Positions 8,488 through 17,322 of a DNA stretch of 64,000 nt are shown here, one piece after another. Each line of letters opens with the position of its first letter. The stretch's first letter is position 1. The notes beneath the pieces were generated by a model that had not been told where the DNA came from, ran no database searches, and saw only the letters and a program-made list of their open reading frames with translations. A program made the position numbers and the translations under genes. This stretch comes from Pseudomonas sp. JQ170C (GTDB taxonomy: Bacteria; Pseudomonadota; Gammaproteobacteria; Pseudomonadales; Pseudomonadaceae), in assembly GCF_035581345.1 (NCBI RefSeq), contig NZ_CP141608.1, positions 626,001 through 690,000 on the forward strand. Reading direction: 5' to 3'.

Positions 8488-10401
8488 ATGTCCGTACGAC
8501 GCACACGCAAAGACGATGGCAGCCAATGGACAGTTGCGGACAGCCGCAGTGTTTACGGGATTCGCCATTGGGGGGCCGGTTACTTCGCAATCAACGAGGC
8601 CGGCCGCGTCGAAGTTCGCCCCAACGGGCCAGGCAGTGCGCCGATTGACCTGTACGAGCAGGTCGACGAGCTGCGCAAGAGCGGCCTGTCGCTGCCGCTG
8701 CTGGTGCGTTTCCCGGACATCCTGCAAGACCGCGTGCGCCAACTGACCGGCGCCTTCGACGCCAACATCGCGCGCCTTGAGTACCAGAACGTGTACACCG
8801 CCCTGTACCCGATCAAGGTGAACCAGCAGGAAGCGGTGGTGGAAAACATCATCGCCACCCAGAACGTGTCGATCGGCCTTGAGGCCGGCTCCAAGCCCGA
8901 ACTGCTGGCCGTACTGGCCCTGGCACCCAAGGGCGGCACCATCGTCTGCAACGGCTACAAGGACCGCGAGTTCATTCGCCTGGCGCTGATGGGCCAGAAG
9001 CTGGGCCACAACGTCTTCATCGTCATCGAGAAAGAGTCGGAAGTGGCGCTGGTGATCGAAGAAGCGGCTGAGCTGAAGGTCAAGCCGCAGGTCGGTCTGC
9101 GCGTACGCCTGTCGTCGCTGGCGTCGAGCAAGTGGGCTGACACCGGTGGCGAGAAGTCCAAGTTCGGCCTGTCGGCTGCGCAGCTTATCTCGGTGGTGCA
9201 GCGCTTCCGCGATGCCGGCCTGGACCAGGGCATTCGCCTGCTGCACTTCCACATGGGTTCGCAGATCGCCAACCTTGCCGACTATCAGCACGGCTTCAAG
9301 GAAGCGATCCGTTACTACGGTGAACTGCGCGCCCTCAACTTGCCGGTCGATCACATCGACGTCGGTGGCGGCCTGGGTGTGGACTACGACGGTACCCACT
9401 CGCGCAACGCCAGCTCCATCAACTACGACATGGACGACTACGCCGGTGTCGTGGTCGGCATGCTCAAGGAGTTCTGCGATGCCCAGGGCCTGCCGCATCC
9501 GCACATCTTCTCGGAAAGCGGCCGCTCGCTGACCGCCCACCACGCCATGCTGGTGGTGCAGGTGACCGACGTCGAGAAGCACAACGACGAAGTGCCGGTG
9601 ATCGAAGACAAGCAAAGCCTGCCGGAAACCGTGCAATGGCTGGCTGACCTGCTGGGCCCGACCGACATCGAGATGGTCACCGAGACCTACTGGCGCGCCA
9701 CCCACTACATGAGCGACGTGGCCGCCCAGTACGCCGACGGCAAGATCACCCTGGCCGAGAAAGCTTTGGCCGAGCAGTGCTACTTCGCGGTATGCCGTCG
9801 CCTGCACAACTCGCTCAAGGCCCGCCAGCGCTCGCACCGCCAGGTGCTGGACGAACTCAACGACAAACTGGCCGACAAGTACATCTGCAACTTCTCGGTG
9901 TTCCAGAGCCTGCCGGATACCTGGGCCATCGGCCAGGTGCTGCCGATCCTGCCGCTGCACCGCCTGGACGAAGAGCCGATGCGCCGCGCAGTACTGCAAG
10001 ACCTGACCTGTGACTCCGACGGCAAGATCAACCAGTACGTCGACGAGCAGAGCATCGAGACCAGCCTGCCGGTCCACGGGATCAACGAGGGTGAGGACTA
10101 TTTGCTGGGCATCTTCCTGGTGGGCGCCTACCAGGAAATTCTTGGCGACATGCACAACCTCTTTGGCGATACCGACTCGGTGAACATCTACCAGAACCCG
10201 AACGGTAGCGTGTACCACGCCGGCATCGAGACCCACGACACCATCGAGGACATGCTGCGTTACGTGCACCTGTCGCCGGAGGAGTTGATGACGCACTACC
10301 GTGACAAGTGCGCCAGCGCCAAGATCACGGCGCGCGAGAAGACTCAGTTCCTCGATGCATTGCGCCTGGGGCTGACACGCTCTTCGTACCTGTCGAGCTG
10401 A
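8488..10401 (+). CDS. speA: Biosynthetic arginine decarboxylase
   Basis: 637 residues, matching the usual length of the PLP-dependent SpeA family. It converts arginine to agmatine plus CO2, feeding putrescine and spermidine synthesis. The PLP lysine lies in [10 protein letters not shown] near residue 110, and the fold-type III barrel motifs HMGSQIAN and [12 protein letters not shown] follow. The late region contains the conserved CDSDGKIN of the active-site loop. AGGGGACTTCA precedes the ATG. It is convergent with the MATE gene, and the junction is filled by a perfect REP palindrome. Confidence 0.97.
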   Translation: MSVRRTRKDDGSQWTVADSRSVYGIRHWGAGYFAINEAGRVEVRPNGPGSAPIDLYEQVDELRKSGLSLPLLVRFPDILQDRVRQLTGAFDANIARLEYQNVYTALYPIKVNQQEAVVENIIATQNVSIGLEAGSKPELLAVLALAPKGGTIVCNGYKDREFIRLALMGQKLGHNVFIVIEKESEVALVIEEAAELKVKPQVGLRVRLSSLASSKWADTGGEKSKFGLSAAQLISVVQRFRDAGLDQGIRLLHFHMGSQIANLADYQHGFKEAIRYYGELRALNLPVDHIDVGGGLGVDYDGTHSRNASSINYDMDDYAGVVVGMLKEFCDAQGLPHPHIFSESGRSLTAHHAMLVVQVTDVEKHNDEVPVIEDKQSLPETVQWLADLLGPTDIEMVTETYWRATHYMSDVAAQYADGKITLAEKALAEQCYFAVCRRLHNSLKARQRSHRQVLDELNDKLADKYICNFSVFQSLPDTWAIGQVLPILPLHRLDEEPMRRAVLQDLTCDSDGKINQYVDEQSIETSLPVHGINEGEDYLLGIFLVGAYQEILGDMHNLFGDTDSVNIYQNPNGSVYHAGIETHDTIEDMLRYVHLSPEELMTHYRDKCASAKITAREKTQFLDALRLGLTRSSYLSS

Positions 10402-10403
10402 TG

Positions 10404-10478
10404 TTGTAGGAGCGGGCTTGCCCCGCGATGGCGGTGTGTCAGTCACACCGCCATCGCGGGGCAAGCCCGCTCCTACAA
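10404..10478. repeat. Perfect 35-bp REP palindrome at a convergent junction
   Basis: Arms 10404-10438 and 10444-10478 are perfect inverted repeats with the 5-base loop TCAGT, extending the usual REP core. The palindrome begins three bases after the speA stop and contains the TAG stop codon of the MATE gene (10473-10475). It would form a very stable hairpin in transcripts from either side and probably acts as a bidirectional 3' end or stabiliser. Confidence 0.95.
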
Positions 10479-11819
10479 GCGTCTGACGAACCACCCATCG
10501 ATCCGCTGCAAGCGCCACCCCATCAGCGCCAGTGTCACTGCCCGCAGTGCCATGAACAGCAAGAACCCCATCCATAACCCATGGTTGCCCAGCCCCGTGG
10601 CCAGCCAGGCAAACGGCAAGGCAATGGCCACGCTGATCAGCATGGCGTTGCGCATCTCCCGCGCCCGTGTCGCGCCAATGAACAGTCCATCGAGCAAATA
10701 GCTCCATACCGCCACCAGGGGCAACAGCGCCAGGTACGGCAGGTACTGGTACGCCGTTTCGCGCACGCTGGCGATGTCGGTCTGCATGTTGATGAACAGG
10801 TGCCCGCCAAACAGGAACAGTACGGCGAACCCGCTGCTGGCCAGCAATGACCAGCCGCAGGCCACGGTAAGTGAGCGGCGCAGGGCCTGGCGATCGCCGG
10901 CGCCAATGGCGTGGCCGCACAAGGCCTCGACCGCATGGGCCAGGCCGTCGAGCGCATAGGCGGTGAGCAGCAGGCCATTGAGCAGCAGGGCATTGGCGGC
11001 AACCGTGGATTCGCCCAGGCGGGCACCTTGCACGGTGATCAGGAAGAACACCGCCTGCAGGGCCAGGCTGCGAATGAAGATGTCGCGGTTGACCGCCAGC
11101 AACGGCCGCCAGCTCTGCCAGCGGGCCAGCAGGGCCCAGGCGATGTGTCCGGGGTAGGTGCGCAGGGCCGGGCGGGTGAGTGCCAGGCCCAGCAGGGCCG
11201 CGCTCCATTCGGCGATCACCGAGGCACGGGCCGAGCCCAGCACGCCCCAGTCCAGGCCCAGCACGAACCACAGGTTCAGGGCGATGTTGAGCAGGTTGGT
11301 GGTCAGCAGAATGGCCAGGGGCGCGCGGGCGTTCTGGGTGCCGAGGAACCAGCCCACCAGGGCGAAGCTGGCAAGCGCTGCCGGCAAACCCAGAAGGCGG
11401 GTCTGGAAGAAATCCTGGGTGGACTGCTCCAGCGCCGCCGAGGGCTGCATCAATTGCAGCGCCAGGTGGCTGAAGGGCACGGCCAGCACACCCAGCAGCA
11501 CGGCGAACAGCATCGCCAGGATCAAACCCTGTACCAGCACCTGACGCAACGCCGCACCATCGGAGCGTCCTGCCGCCTGGGCGGCGAAGCCGGTGGAGCC
11601 CATGCGCAAAAAGCCCATCACCCAGGCCAGGAAGGTATACAGGCTGGCGCCCACCGCCACAGCGCCCAGCTGATGCGCATGGGGCAGGTGGCCGATGACG
11701 GCGCTGTCGACCAACGCCACCAGCGGTACGGAAATATTCGAGAGAATCATCGGCGCGGCCAGGGCCCAGACCTTGGTGTGGGTCGGGCGGTCGCGCCAGT
11801 CGGTCAGCAATCGGGACAT
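10473..11819 (-). CDS. MATE family efflux transporter (DinF-type)
   Basis: About 448 residues with the twelve hydrophobic segments of a multi-antimicrobial extrusion Na+ or H+ coupled exporter. The N-terminal region (KVWALAAPMILSNISVPLVALVDSAVIGHL) matches the DinF branch. A start at 11819 is chosen because TGGAG lies at good spacing and the protein then begins MSRLLTDWRDR; an earlier in-frame codon adds 15 unsupported residues. The last codon and TAG stop fall inside the REP palindrome, so the C-terminus (WFVRRL) may have been shaped by repeat insertion. The substrate is not predictable. Confidence 0.92.
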   Translation of the reverse strand: MSRLLTDWRDRPTHTKVWALAAPMILSNISVPLVALVDSAVIGHLPHAHQLGAVAVGASLYTFLAWVMGFLRMGSTGFAAQAAGRSDGAALRQVLVQGLILAMLFAVLLGVLAVPFSHLALQLMQPSAALEQSTQDFFQTRLLGLPAALASFALVGWFLGTQNARAPLAILLTTNLLNIALNLWFVLGLDWGVLGSARASVIAEWSAALLGLALTRPALRTYPGHIAWALLARWQSWRPLLAVNRDIFIRSLALQAVFFLITVQGARLGESTVAANALLLNGLLLTAYALDGLAHAVEALCGHAIGAGDRQALRRSLTVACGWSLLASSGFAVLFLFGGHLFINMQTDIASVRETAYQYLPYLALLPLVAVWSYLLDGLFIGATRAREMRNAMLISVAIALPFAWLATGLGNHGLWMGFLLFMALRAVTLALMGWRLQRIDGWFVRRL

Positions 11820-11964
11820 GTCGGCTCCAGGCAAGCCGGACATTGTAGCTGCTGCGGGCACCAAATCACTTCAATGGGGTCTGAGCTCGGCGTCGCCGCG
11901 CTCGGTTGTTGCGTGGGTGATATATAGTTCTCCCTTCAGAACCCGCTGCCAAAGAGTGATTTCC

Positions 11965-14900
11965 ATGCTCAACAAAGGATTGTTGCTGGCCTGCGCGCTG
12001 GCCTTGCTCAGTGCCTGCGACTCGTCTGCCCCAGACAAGCCCGCCACCGCGCCAACGCCCGCGCCGACCCAGGAAGCCGCCCCGGCGCCCAAGCCTGCGC
12101 GCGAAAGTGCCGAGACCCTGGCCCAACGCTATGCCGGTCGTGAGTTGAGCGTGGTGGATGTTTCCGAAGTCCAGGTCGATGGCGCCAGTGCGCTGTCCCT
12201 GACGTTCTCGGTGCCGCTGGACGCCGAGCAGAACATCGCCGACCGGGTGCACCTGGTCGACACCGTCAAAGGCAAGGTCGACGGCGCCTGGGAGCTTTCC
12301 GACAACGGCATGGAGTTGCGCCTGCGCCACCTGGAGCCCCAGCGCAAGCTGGTGCTGACGGTCGATGCCGGGCTGCAGGCCGTCAATGGCAAGCGTCTGG
12401 CCGCAGAGTCGGTGAGCCGTCTGGAAACCCGCGACATGCAGGCCACCATCGGTTTTGCCAGCCGCGGCTCGCTGCTGCCGACCCGTCTGGCCGAAGGCCT
12501 GCCGGTGATTGCCCTGAACGTCGACAAGGTCGATGTCGAGTTCTTCCGCATCAAGCCTGAATCCCTCGCCACCTTCCTCAGTGCCTGGGGCCGCAACAGC
12601 AGCCTGTACTACTACCAGTCCAAGGAAACCCTGGACATGGCCGAGCTGGTCTACAGCGGCCGCTTCGATCTCAACCCCGCACGCAACACCCGCGAAACCG
12701 TGCTGCTGCCGATCGCCGGCATCAAGCCGCTGCAGGAGCCGGGGGTGTACCTGGCCGTGATGCGCGCCTCCGGCACCTATGACTATTCGCAACCGGCGAC
12801 CCTGTTCACCTTGAGTGACATCGGCGTGTCGGCCCACCGCTACCACAACCGCATGGATGTGTTCACCCAAGGCCTGGAAGGTGGCAAGGCCCTGAGCGGC
12901 GTGGCCCTTGAGTTGCTCGATGCCGAAGGCCGCGTACTCGGCCAGGGCAAGACCCACAGCGACGGCCATGCGCAACTGCCGATGCCGCCCAAGGCCGAAG
13001 TATTGTTGGCCCATCAGGGCGTGCACACCACGATGCTGCGCCTGAACAACGCGGCACTGGACCTGGCCGAGTTCGACATCACCGGCCCCCAGGCCAACCC
13101 CCTGCAGTTCTTCGTGTTCGGCCCGCGCGACCTCTACCGTCCGGGTGAAACCGTGCTGCTCAATGGCTTGCTGCGCGACCAGGATGGTCGTCCGCTCAAG
13201 CCGCAGCCGGTGACCGTGGAAGTGCGCCGCCCGGATGAGCAGATCAGCCGCAAGTTCGTCTGGGAGCCGGGCAGCAATGGCCTGTACCAGTACTCGCTGC
13301 AACTGGCCAGCGAAGCCCCGACCGGGCGCTGGCAGTTGTTGTTCGACCTGGGCGGTGGCAAGAAGCAGATCTATGAGTTTCTCGTCGAAGACTTCTTGCC
13401 CGAGCGCCTGGCGCTGGAACTCAAGGGCAGCGATGCGCCCCTGAGCCCGGAGCAGACCGCTGAAATCGACGTGGATGGCCGCTACCTCTACGGCGCGCCG
13501 GCCTCGGGCAACCGCTTGAGCGGCCAGGCCTATCTTCGTCCGCTGCGTGAGGCGGTGCCGGCGCTGCCGGGCTATCAGTTCGGCTCGATCACCGAGCAGG
13601 AGCTGAGCCAGGACCTGGAGCTGGAGGAGGTCAACCTGGATGCCGAGGGTAAAGCCACGTTGAGCATCGAGAGCAAATGGGCCGAGGCCCGCTCGCCGCT
13701 GCAACTGACCGTGCAGGCCAGCCTGCAGGAGTCTGGCGGACGTCCCATTACCCGCCGCCTGGAGCAGCCGATCTGGCCAGCCGAGCGTCTGCCGGGATTG
13801 CGCGGGCTGTTCGACGGTGAAGAAACCGACAGCGATGGGCCGGTGGAATTCGAAGTGCTGGTCGCCGACCGCGACGGCAACAAACTGGCGGCCGACAACC
13901 TCAAGGTCCGCCTGATCCGTGAGCGCCGTGACTACTACTGGAACTACTCCCAGAGCGACGGCTGGAGCTACAACTTCAACGAGAAATTCCTGACCCAGAG
14001 CGAAGAGACGGTCAGCGTCAAGGCGGGCGGCACCGCGCGACTCAACTTCCAGGTCGAATGGGGCCCGTACCGCGTCGAGGTCGAAGACCCGCAGACAGGC
14101 CTGGTTTCCAGCGCCCGCTTCTGGGCCGGCTACCGCGCCCAGGACAATGCCGACGGGGGGGCGGTACGCCCGGACCAGGTCAAGCTGGCACTGGACAAAC
14201 CCTCCTATGCCGATGGTGCTACGGCTTCTATCACCGTTACCCCGCCTGCGGCCGGTACCGGCTACTTGATGGTCGAGTCCAGCGATGGACCGCTGTGGTG
14301 GCAGGAAATCGACGTGCCGGCCGAGGGCAAGACCTTCGCCGTCAAGCTCGACCCCAAATGGGCCCGCCATGACTTGTATGTGAGTGCCCTGGTGATCCGT
14401 CCGGGCGAGCGCAAGGTCAATGCCACGCCCAAGCGTGCCGTGGGTGTCCTGCACCTGCCGCTGGACCGCGCCGAACGCAAGCTGGCCGTGACGCTCAGCG
14501 CACCGGAAAAGATGCGTCCTAAGCAGCCGCTGACCGTCAAGGTGCAGGCACGCAATGCCGACGGCAGCGTGCCCAAAGAGGTGCATGTGCTGCTGGCGGC
14601 GGTGGACGTGGGGATTCTCAATATCACCGACTACCCGACCCCGGACCCGTTCACCGGCCTGTTCGGGCGCAAGGCCTATGGCGCTGATCAGTTGGACATC
14701 TATGGCCAGTTGATCGAAGCCGGGCAGGGCCGTCTGGCCAGCCTGGCGTTCGGTGGCGATGCGGGCATGGCCAAGGGCGGCAAGCGTCCCAATACCAGCG
14801 TCACCATCGTTGCCCAACAGAGTGCGCCGGTGACGCTCAACGAACAGGGCGAGGGTGAGGCCACCGTCGACATTCCGGACTTCAACGGCGAGCTGCGGCT

Positions 14901-16872
14901 GATGGCCCAGGCCTGGACCGACGAGCGCTATGGCGTTGCCGAAGGCAAGACGGTGGTTGCCGCCCCACTGATTGCCGAACTCTCGGCGCCGCGCTTCCTG
15001 GCCGGTGGTGACCGCACCACGCTGGCGCTGGACCTGTCGAACCTGTCGGGGCAGGCACAGAAGCTCACGGTGCGGGTAAGCACCGAAGGCCAACTGAGCC
15101 TGTTGGGCGCGGCCGAACAGAGCCTCGACCTGACCCAGGGCAAGCGCGTCACGCTGCTGGTGCCGGTGCAGGCCAATGGCGGCCTGGGGCAAGGCAAGGT
15201 CAAGGTCGAAGTGCTGGGCCTGCAACTGCCGGGTGAACAGGCCGCTGCCTTTACCCGCGACTGGACCCTGGGCGTCCGCCCGGCCTATCCGGCCATGCTC
15301 AAGCACTATCGTGTGGCGCTCAAGGATCAACCCTGGAGCCTGCCCGAGGGCGATCTGGCCGCGTTCGAGCCGCAAGGTCTGGAAGCCACGCTGGCGTTGT
15401 CCAGCCGTCCGCCGCTGAACCTTGCCGAGCAGATTCGCGCCCTGGAAGCCTACCCGTATGGCTGCCTGGAGCAGACCGCCAGTGGCCTGTACCCCTCGCT
15501 CTACGCCGATGCTGCAACCCTCAAGCGCCTGGGCATCACCGGCGAGCCGGCCGAGGTGCGCAAGCGCAAGATCGAGATGGGCATCGAGCACTTGCTGGGC
15601 ATGCAGCGCTACAACGGCAGCTTCGGCTTGTGGAGTGCGGATGACCAGGAAGAGTATTGGCTGACCGCCTATGTCACTGACTTTTTGCTACGCGCCCGTG
15701 AACAGGGTTATGCCGTACCGGCCGAAGCCCTGAAAAAATCCAGCGAGCGCCTGCTGCGTTACCTGCAGGAGCGCAACCTGATCGAAGTCAGCTACAGCAA
15801 GAACGCCGAGCACAGCCGCTTTGCCGTTCAGGCCTACGCGGCACTGGTGCTGGCGCGTACGCAACAGGCGCCACTGGGTGCGCTGCGCAGCCTGTTCGAG
15901 CGGCGCAGCGATGCCCGTTCCGGCTTGCCGCTGGTACAGCTGGCCATCGCCCTGGACAAGATGGGCGACAAACCGCGGGCCGAGCAGGCCTTGCAGGCGG
16001 GCCTGGCGGTCAGCCGCAGCAGCGACGACTGGCTGGGTGACTACGGCAGCCCCGTACGTGACCAGGCCTTGATCCTGGCCTTGCTTGAAGAGAACAACCT
16101 GGCCAGTAGCACCCTTGATGCGCGGTTGTTCGAGCTGTCGGATGAGCTGGCGGCCAGCCGCTGGTTGTCGACCCAGGAGCGTAACGCGCTGTTCCTCGCC
16201 GGCCGTGGCCTGCTGGGCAAGCCGGAAGGCAAATGGACGGCACGCCTGGACAGCGCCGGTGAAGTGCGCGAGCTGGATGCGGCGCAATCGGGATTGAAAC
16301 TCGAGGGCCCGTTGCTGGCTTCACCGCTGACCGTGCAGAACCAGGGCAGCGACACGCTGTTCCAGCAACTGACCGTGTCTGGTTACCCGCGCCAGGCCCC
16401 GGCGGCCAGCAGCAACGGCATGACCATTCGCCGCGATTTCCTCGGCATGAATGGTCAGGCGCTGGACCTGGGTAATCTCAAGAGCGGTGACCTGGTGCTG
16501 GTGCACCTGGCATTGACGTCGACAACGCGGGTGCCGGATGCCCTGGTGGTCGACTTGTTGCCGGCGGGCCTGGAGCTTGAAAACCAGAACCTGGCGCAAA
16601 GCGCGGCCAGCCTTGAGAACGCCAGTAGCGCCGTGAAACAGTGGCGTGAGTCGATGCAGAACGCCAACGTGGTGCACCAGGAGTTTCGCGATGACCGCTA
16701 CGTGGCGGCGCTGAACCTTGAAGGTTATGGCACCACCCACTTGCTATACCTGGCGCGCGCCGTGACGCCGGGCACCTACCGGGTGCCACCGCCGCAGGTG
16801 GAGTCGATGTACCGGCCGAATGTGCAGGCGGTGGGCGAGACAGCAGGAGAGTTGGTGGTGAAGGCCCGTTGA
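11965..16872 (+). CDS. Alpha-2-macroglobulin family lipoprotein with thioester
   Basis: 1635 residues. It begins MLNKGLLLACALALLSACDSS, a lipoprotein signal peptide with lipobox LSAC, followed by a Pro/Ala/Thr-rich tether and many beta domains (MG domains). The bait and TED region follow, with the thioester motif CLEQ at Cys1167. Bacterial homologues (YfhM type) are periplasmic protease traps that covalently capture attackers and work beside PbpC, whose gene follows. The ATG at 11965 is used; the frame is open about 90 codons further upstream, but that part overlaps the divergent MATE gene and would mask the signal peptide. The retained CLEQ indicates the reactive type rather than the thioester-less type. 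Confidence 0.95.
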   Translation: MLNKGLLLACALALLSACDSSAPDKPATAPTPAPTQEAAPAPKPARESAETLAQRYAGRELSVVDVSEVQVDGASALSLTFSVPLDAEQNIADRVHLVDTVKGKVDGAWELSDNGMELRLRHLEPQRKLVLTVDAGLQAVNGKRLAAESVSRLETRDMQATIGFASRGSLLPTRLAEGLPVIALNVDKVDVEFFRIKPESLATFLSAWGRNSSLYYYQSKETLDMAELVYSGRFDLNPARNTRETVLLPIAGIKPLQEPGVYLAVMRASGTYDYSQPATLFTLSDIGVSAHRYHNRMDVFTQGLEGGKALSGVALELLDAEGRVLGQGKTHSDGHAQLPMPPKAEVLLAHQGVHTTMLRLNNAALDLAEFDITGPQANPLQFFVFGPRDLYRPGETVLLNGLLRDQDGRPLKPQPVTVEVRRPDEQISRKFVWEPGSNGLYQYSLQLASEAPTGRWQLLFDLGGGKKQIYEFLVEDFLPERLALELKGSDAPLSPEQTAEIDVDGRYLYGAPASGNRLSGQAYLRPLREAVPALPGYQFGSITEQELSQDLELEEVNLDAEGKATLSIESKWAEARSPLQLTVQASLQESGGRPITRRLEQPIWPAERLPGLRGLFDGEETDSDGPVEFEVLVADRDGNKLAADNLKVRLIRERRDYYWNYSQSDGWSYNFNEKFLTQSEETVSVKAGGTARLNFQVEWGPYRVEVEDPQTGLVSSARFWAGYRAQDNADGGAVRPDQVKLALDKPSYADGATASITVTPPAAGTGYLMVESSDGPLWWQEIDVPAEGKTFAVKLDPKWARHDLYVSALVIRPGERKVNATPKRAVGVLHLPLDRAERKLAVTLSAPEKMRPKQPLTVKVQARNADGSVPKEVHVLLAAVDVGILNITDYPTPDPFTGLFGRKAYGADQLDIYGQLIEAGQGRLASLAFGGDAGMAKGGKRPNTSVTIVAQQSAPVTLNEQGEGEATVDIPDFNGELRLMAQAWTDERYGVAEGKTVVAAPLIAELSAPRFLAGGDRTTLALDLSNLSGQAQKLTVRVSTEGQLSLLGAAEQSLDLTQGKRVTLLVPVQANGGLGQGKVKVEVLGLQLPGEQAAAFTRDWTLGVRPAYPAMLKHYRVALKDQPWSLPEGDLAAFEPQGLEATLALSSRPPLNLAEQIRALEAYPYGCLEQTASGLYPSLYADAATLKRLGITGEPAEVRKRKIEMGIEHLLGMQRYNGSFGLWSADDQEEYWLTAYVTDFLLRAREQGYAVPAEALKKSSERLLRYLQERNLIEVSYSKNAEHSRFAVQAYAALVLARTQQAPLGALRSLFERRSDARSGLPLVQLAIALDKMGDKPRAEQALQAGLAVSRSSDDWLGDYGSPVRDQALILALLEENNLASSTLDARLFELSDELAASRWLSTQERNALFLAGRGLLGKPEGKWTARLDSAGEVRELDAAQSGLKLEGPLLASPLTVQNQGSDTLFQQLTVSGYPRQAPAASSNGMTIRRDFLGMNGQALDLGNLKSGDLVLVHLALTSTTRVPDALVVDLLPAGLELENQNLAQSAASLENASSAVKQWRESMQNANVVHQEFRDDRYVAALNLEGYGTTHLLYLARAVTPGTYRVPPPQVESMYRPNVQAVGETAGELVVKAR

Positions 16873-16921
16873 TCGCGGGGCAAGCCCGCTCCTACCGGTA
16901 GGAGCGGGCTTGCCCGGCGAT
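16872..16921. repeat. REP pair, tail-to-tail, no loop
   Basis: Two 25-base REP units (16872-16896 and 16897-16921) meet head-on with no spacer and one mismatch. The pair fills essentially the whole space between the macroglobulin stop codon and the stop of the convergent membrane gene, so it is the shared 3' end of both transcripts. Confidence 0.93.
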
Positions 16922-16924
16922 TGT

Positions 16925-17218
16925 TCAATGAATGATCCAGCTCAGCACCCACAACCCCAGCACCAGCCAGATGATGCCGAGGATGATCGAGGCACGCATG
17001 AAGGCACGGATGGCCGAGTACAGCAGCATCAGGCCGATGATCAGGGCGATGATGCTGACCAGCGAGGTGTCCATGCCCAGTGTGCGTGCCAGGCCATCGA
17101 TGAAGTTGCCACCAGCGTTGGCCAGCAGGTTGAACAACCCGCTCAGGCCGTCGACGACAAAGCGGATCAGTGCGCCGAGTGCCTGGCCAAGCCACTCGAA
17201 AAAACCTTCTACATGCAT
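16925..17218 (-). CDS. Small membrane protein of unknown function
   Basis: 97 residues. The N-terminal half is amphipathic (MHVEGFFEWLGQALGALIRFVV...) and the C-terminal half has two hydrophobic stretches (SLVSIIALIIGLMLLYSAI and ASIILGIIWLVLGLWVLSWII). AGGAAG sits 5 bases before the ATG. It lies on the opposite strand between the macroglobulin and pbpC genes and points away from pbpC. Function unknown; the position suggests an envelope role but that is inference. Confidence 0.75.
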   Translation of the reverse strand: MHVEGFFEWLGQALGALIRFVVDGLSGLFNLLANAGGNFIDGLARTLGMDTSLVSIIALIIGLMLLYSAIRAFMRASIILGIIWLVLGLWVLSWIIH

Positions 17219-17322
17219 AGTTGCTTCCTGATGATCGAATCGGCGAGTCTGCCGTTGCCAAGCCTTTGGCCATTTACTGGCCGAGTCAGTTCCCTGTTCT
17301 CCAGCCGTGACAAGGTTGCCCG

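Noticed and set aside
8485..11271. A 928-codon minus-strand open frame across speA and the MATE region
   Set aside because: It spans two real genes and the REP palindrome, has no family features, and is explained by GC-rich third positions.
11866..15591. A 1241-codon open frame on the minus strand inside the macroglobulin gene
   Set aside because: It is an antisense shadow caused by GC-rich codon use. It shows no domain, no ribosome site and low-complexity Gln/Arg/His-rich composition, whereas the plus-strand protein has a lipobox and the CLEQ motif.
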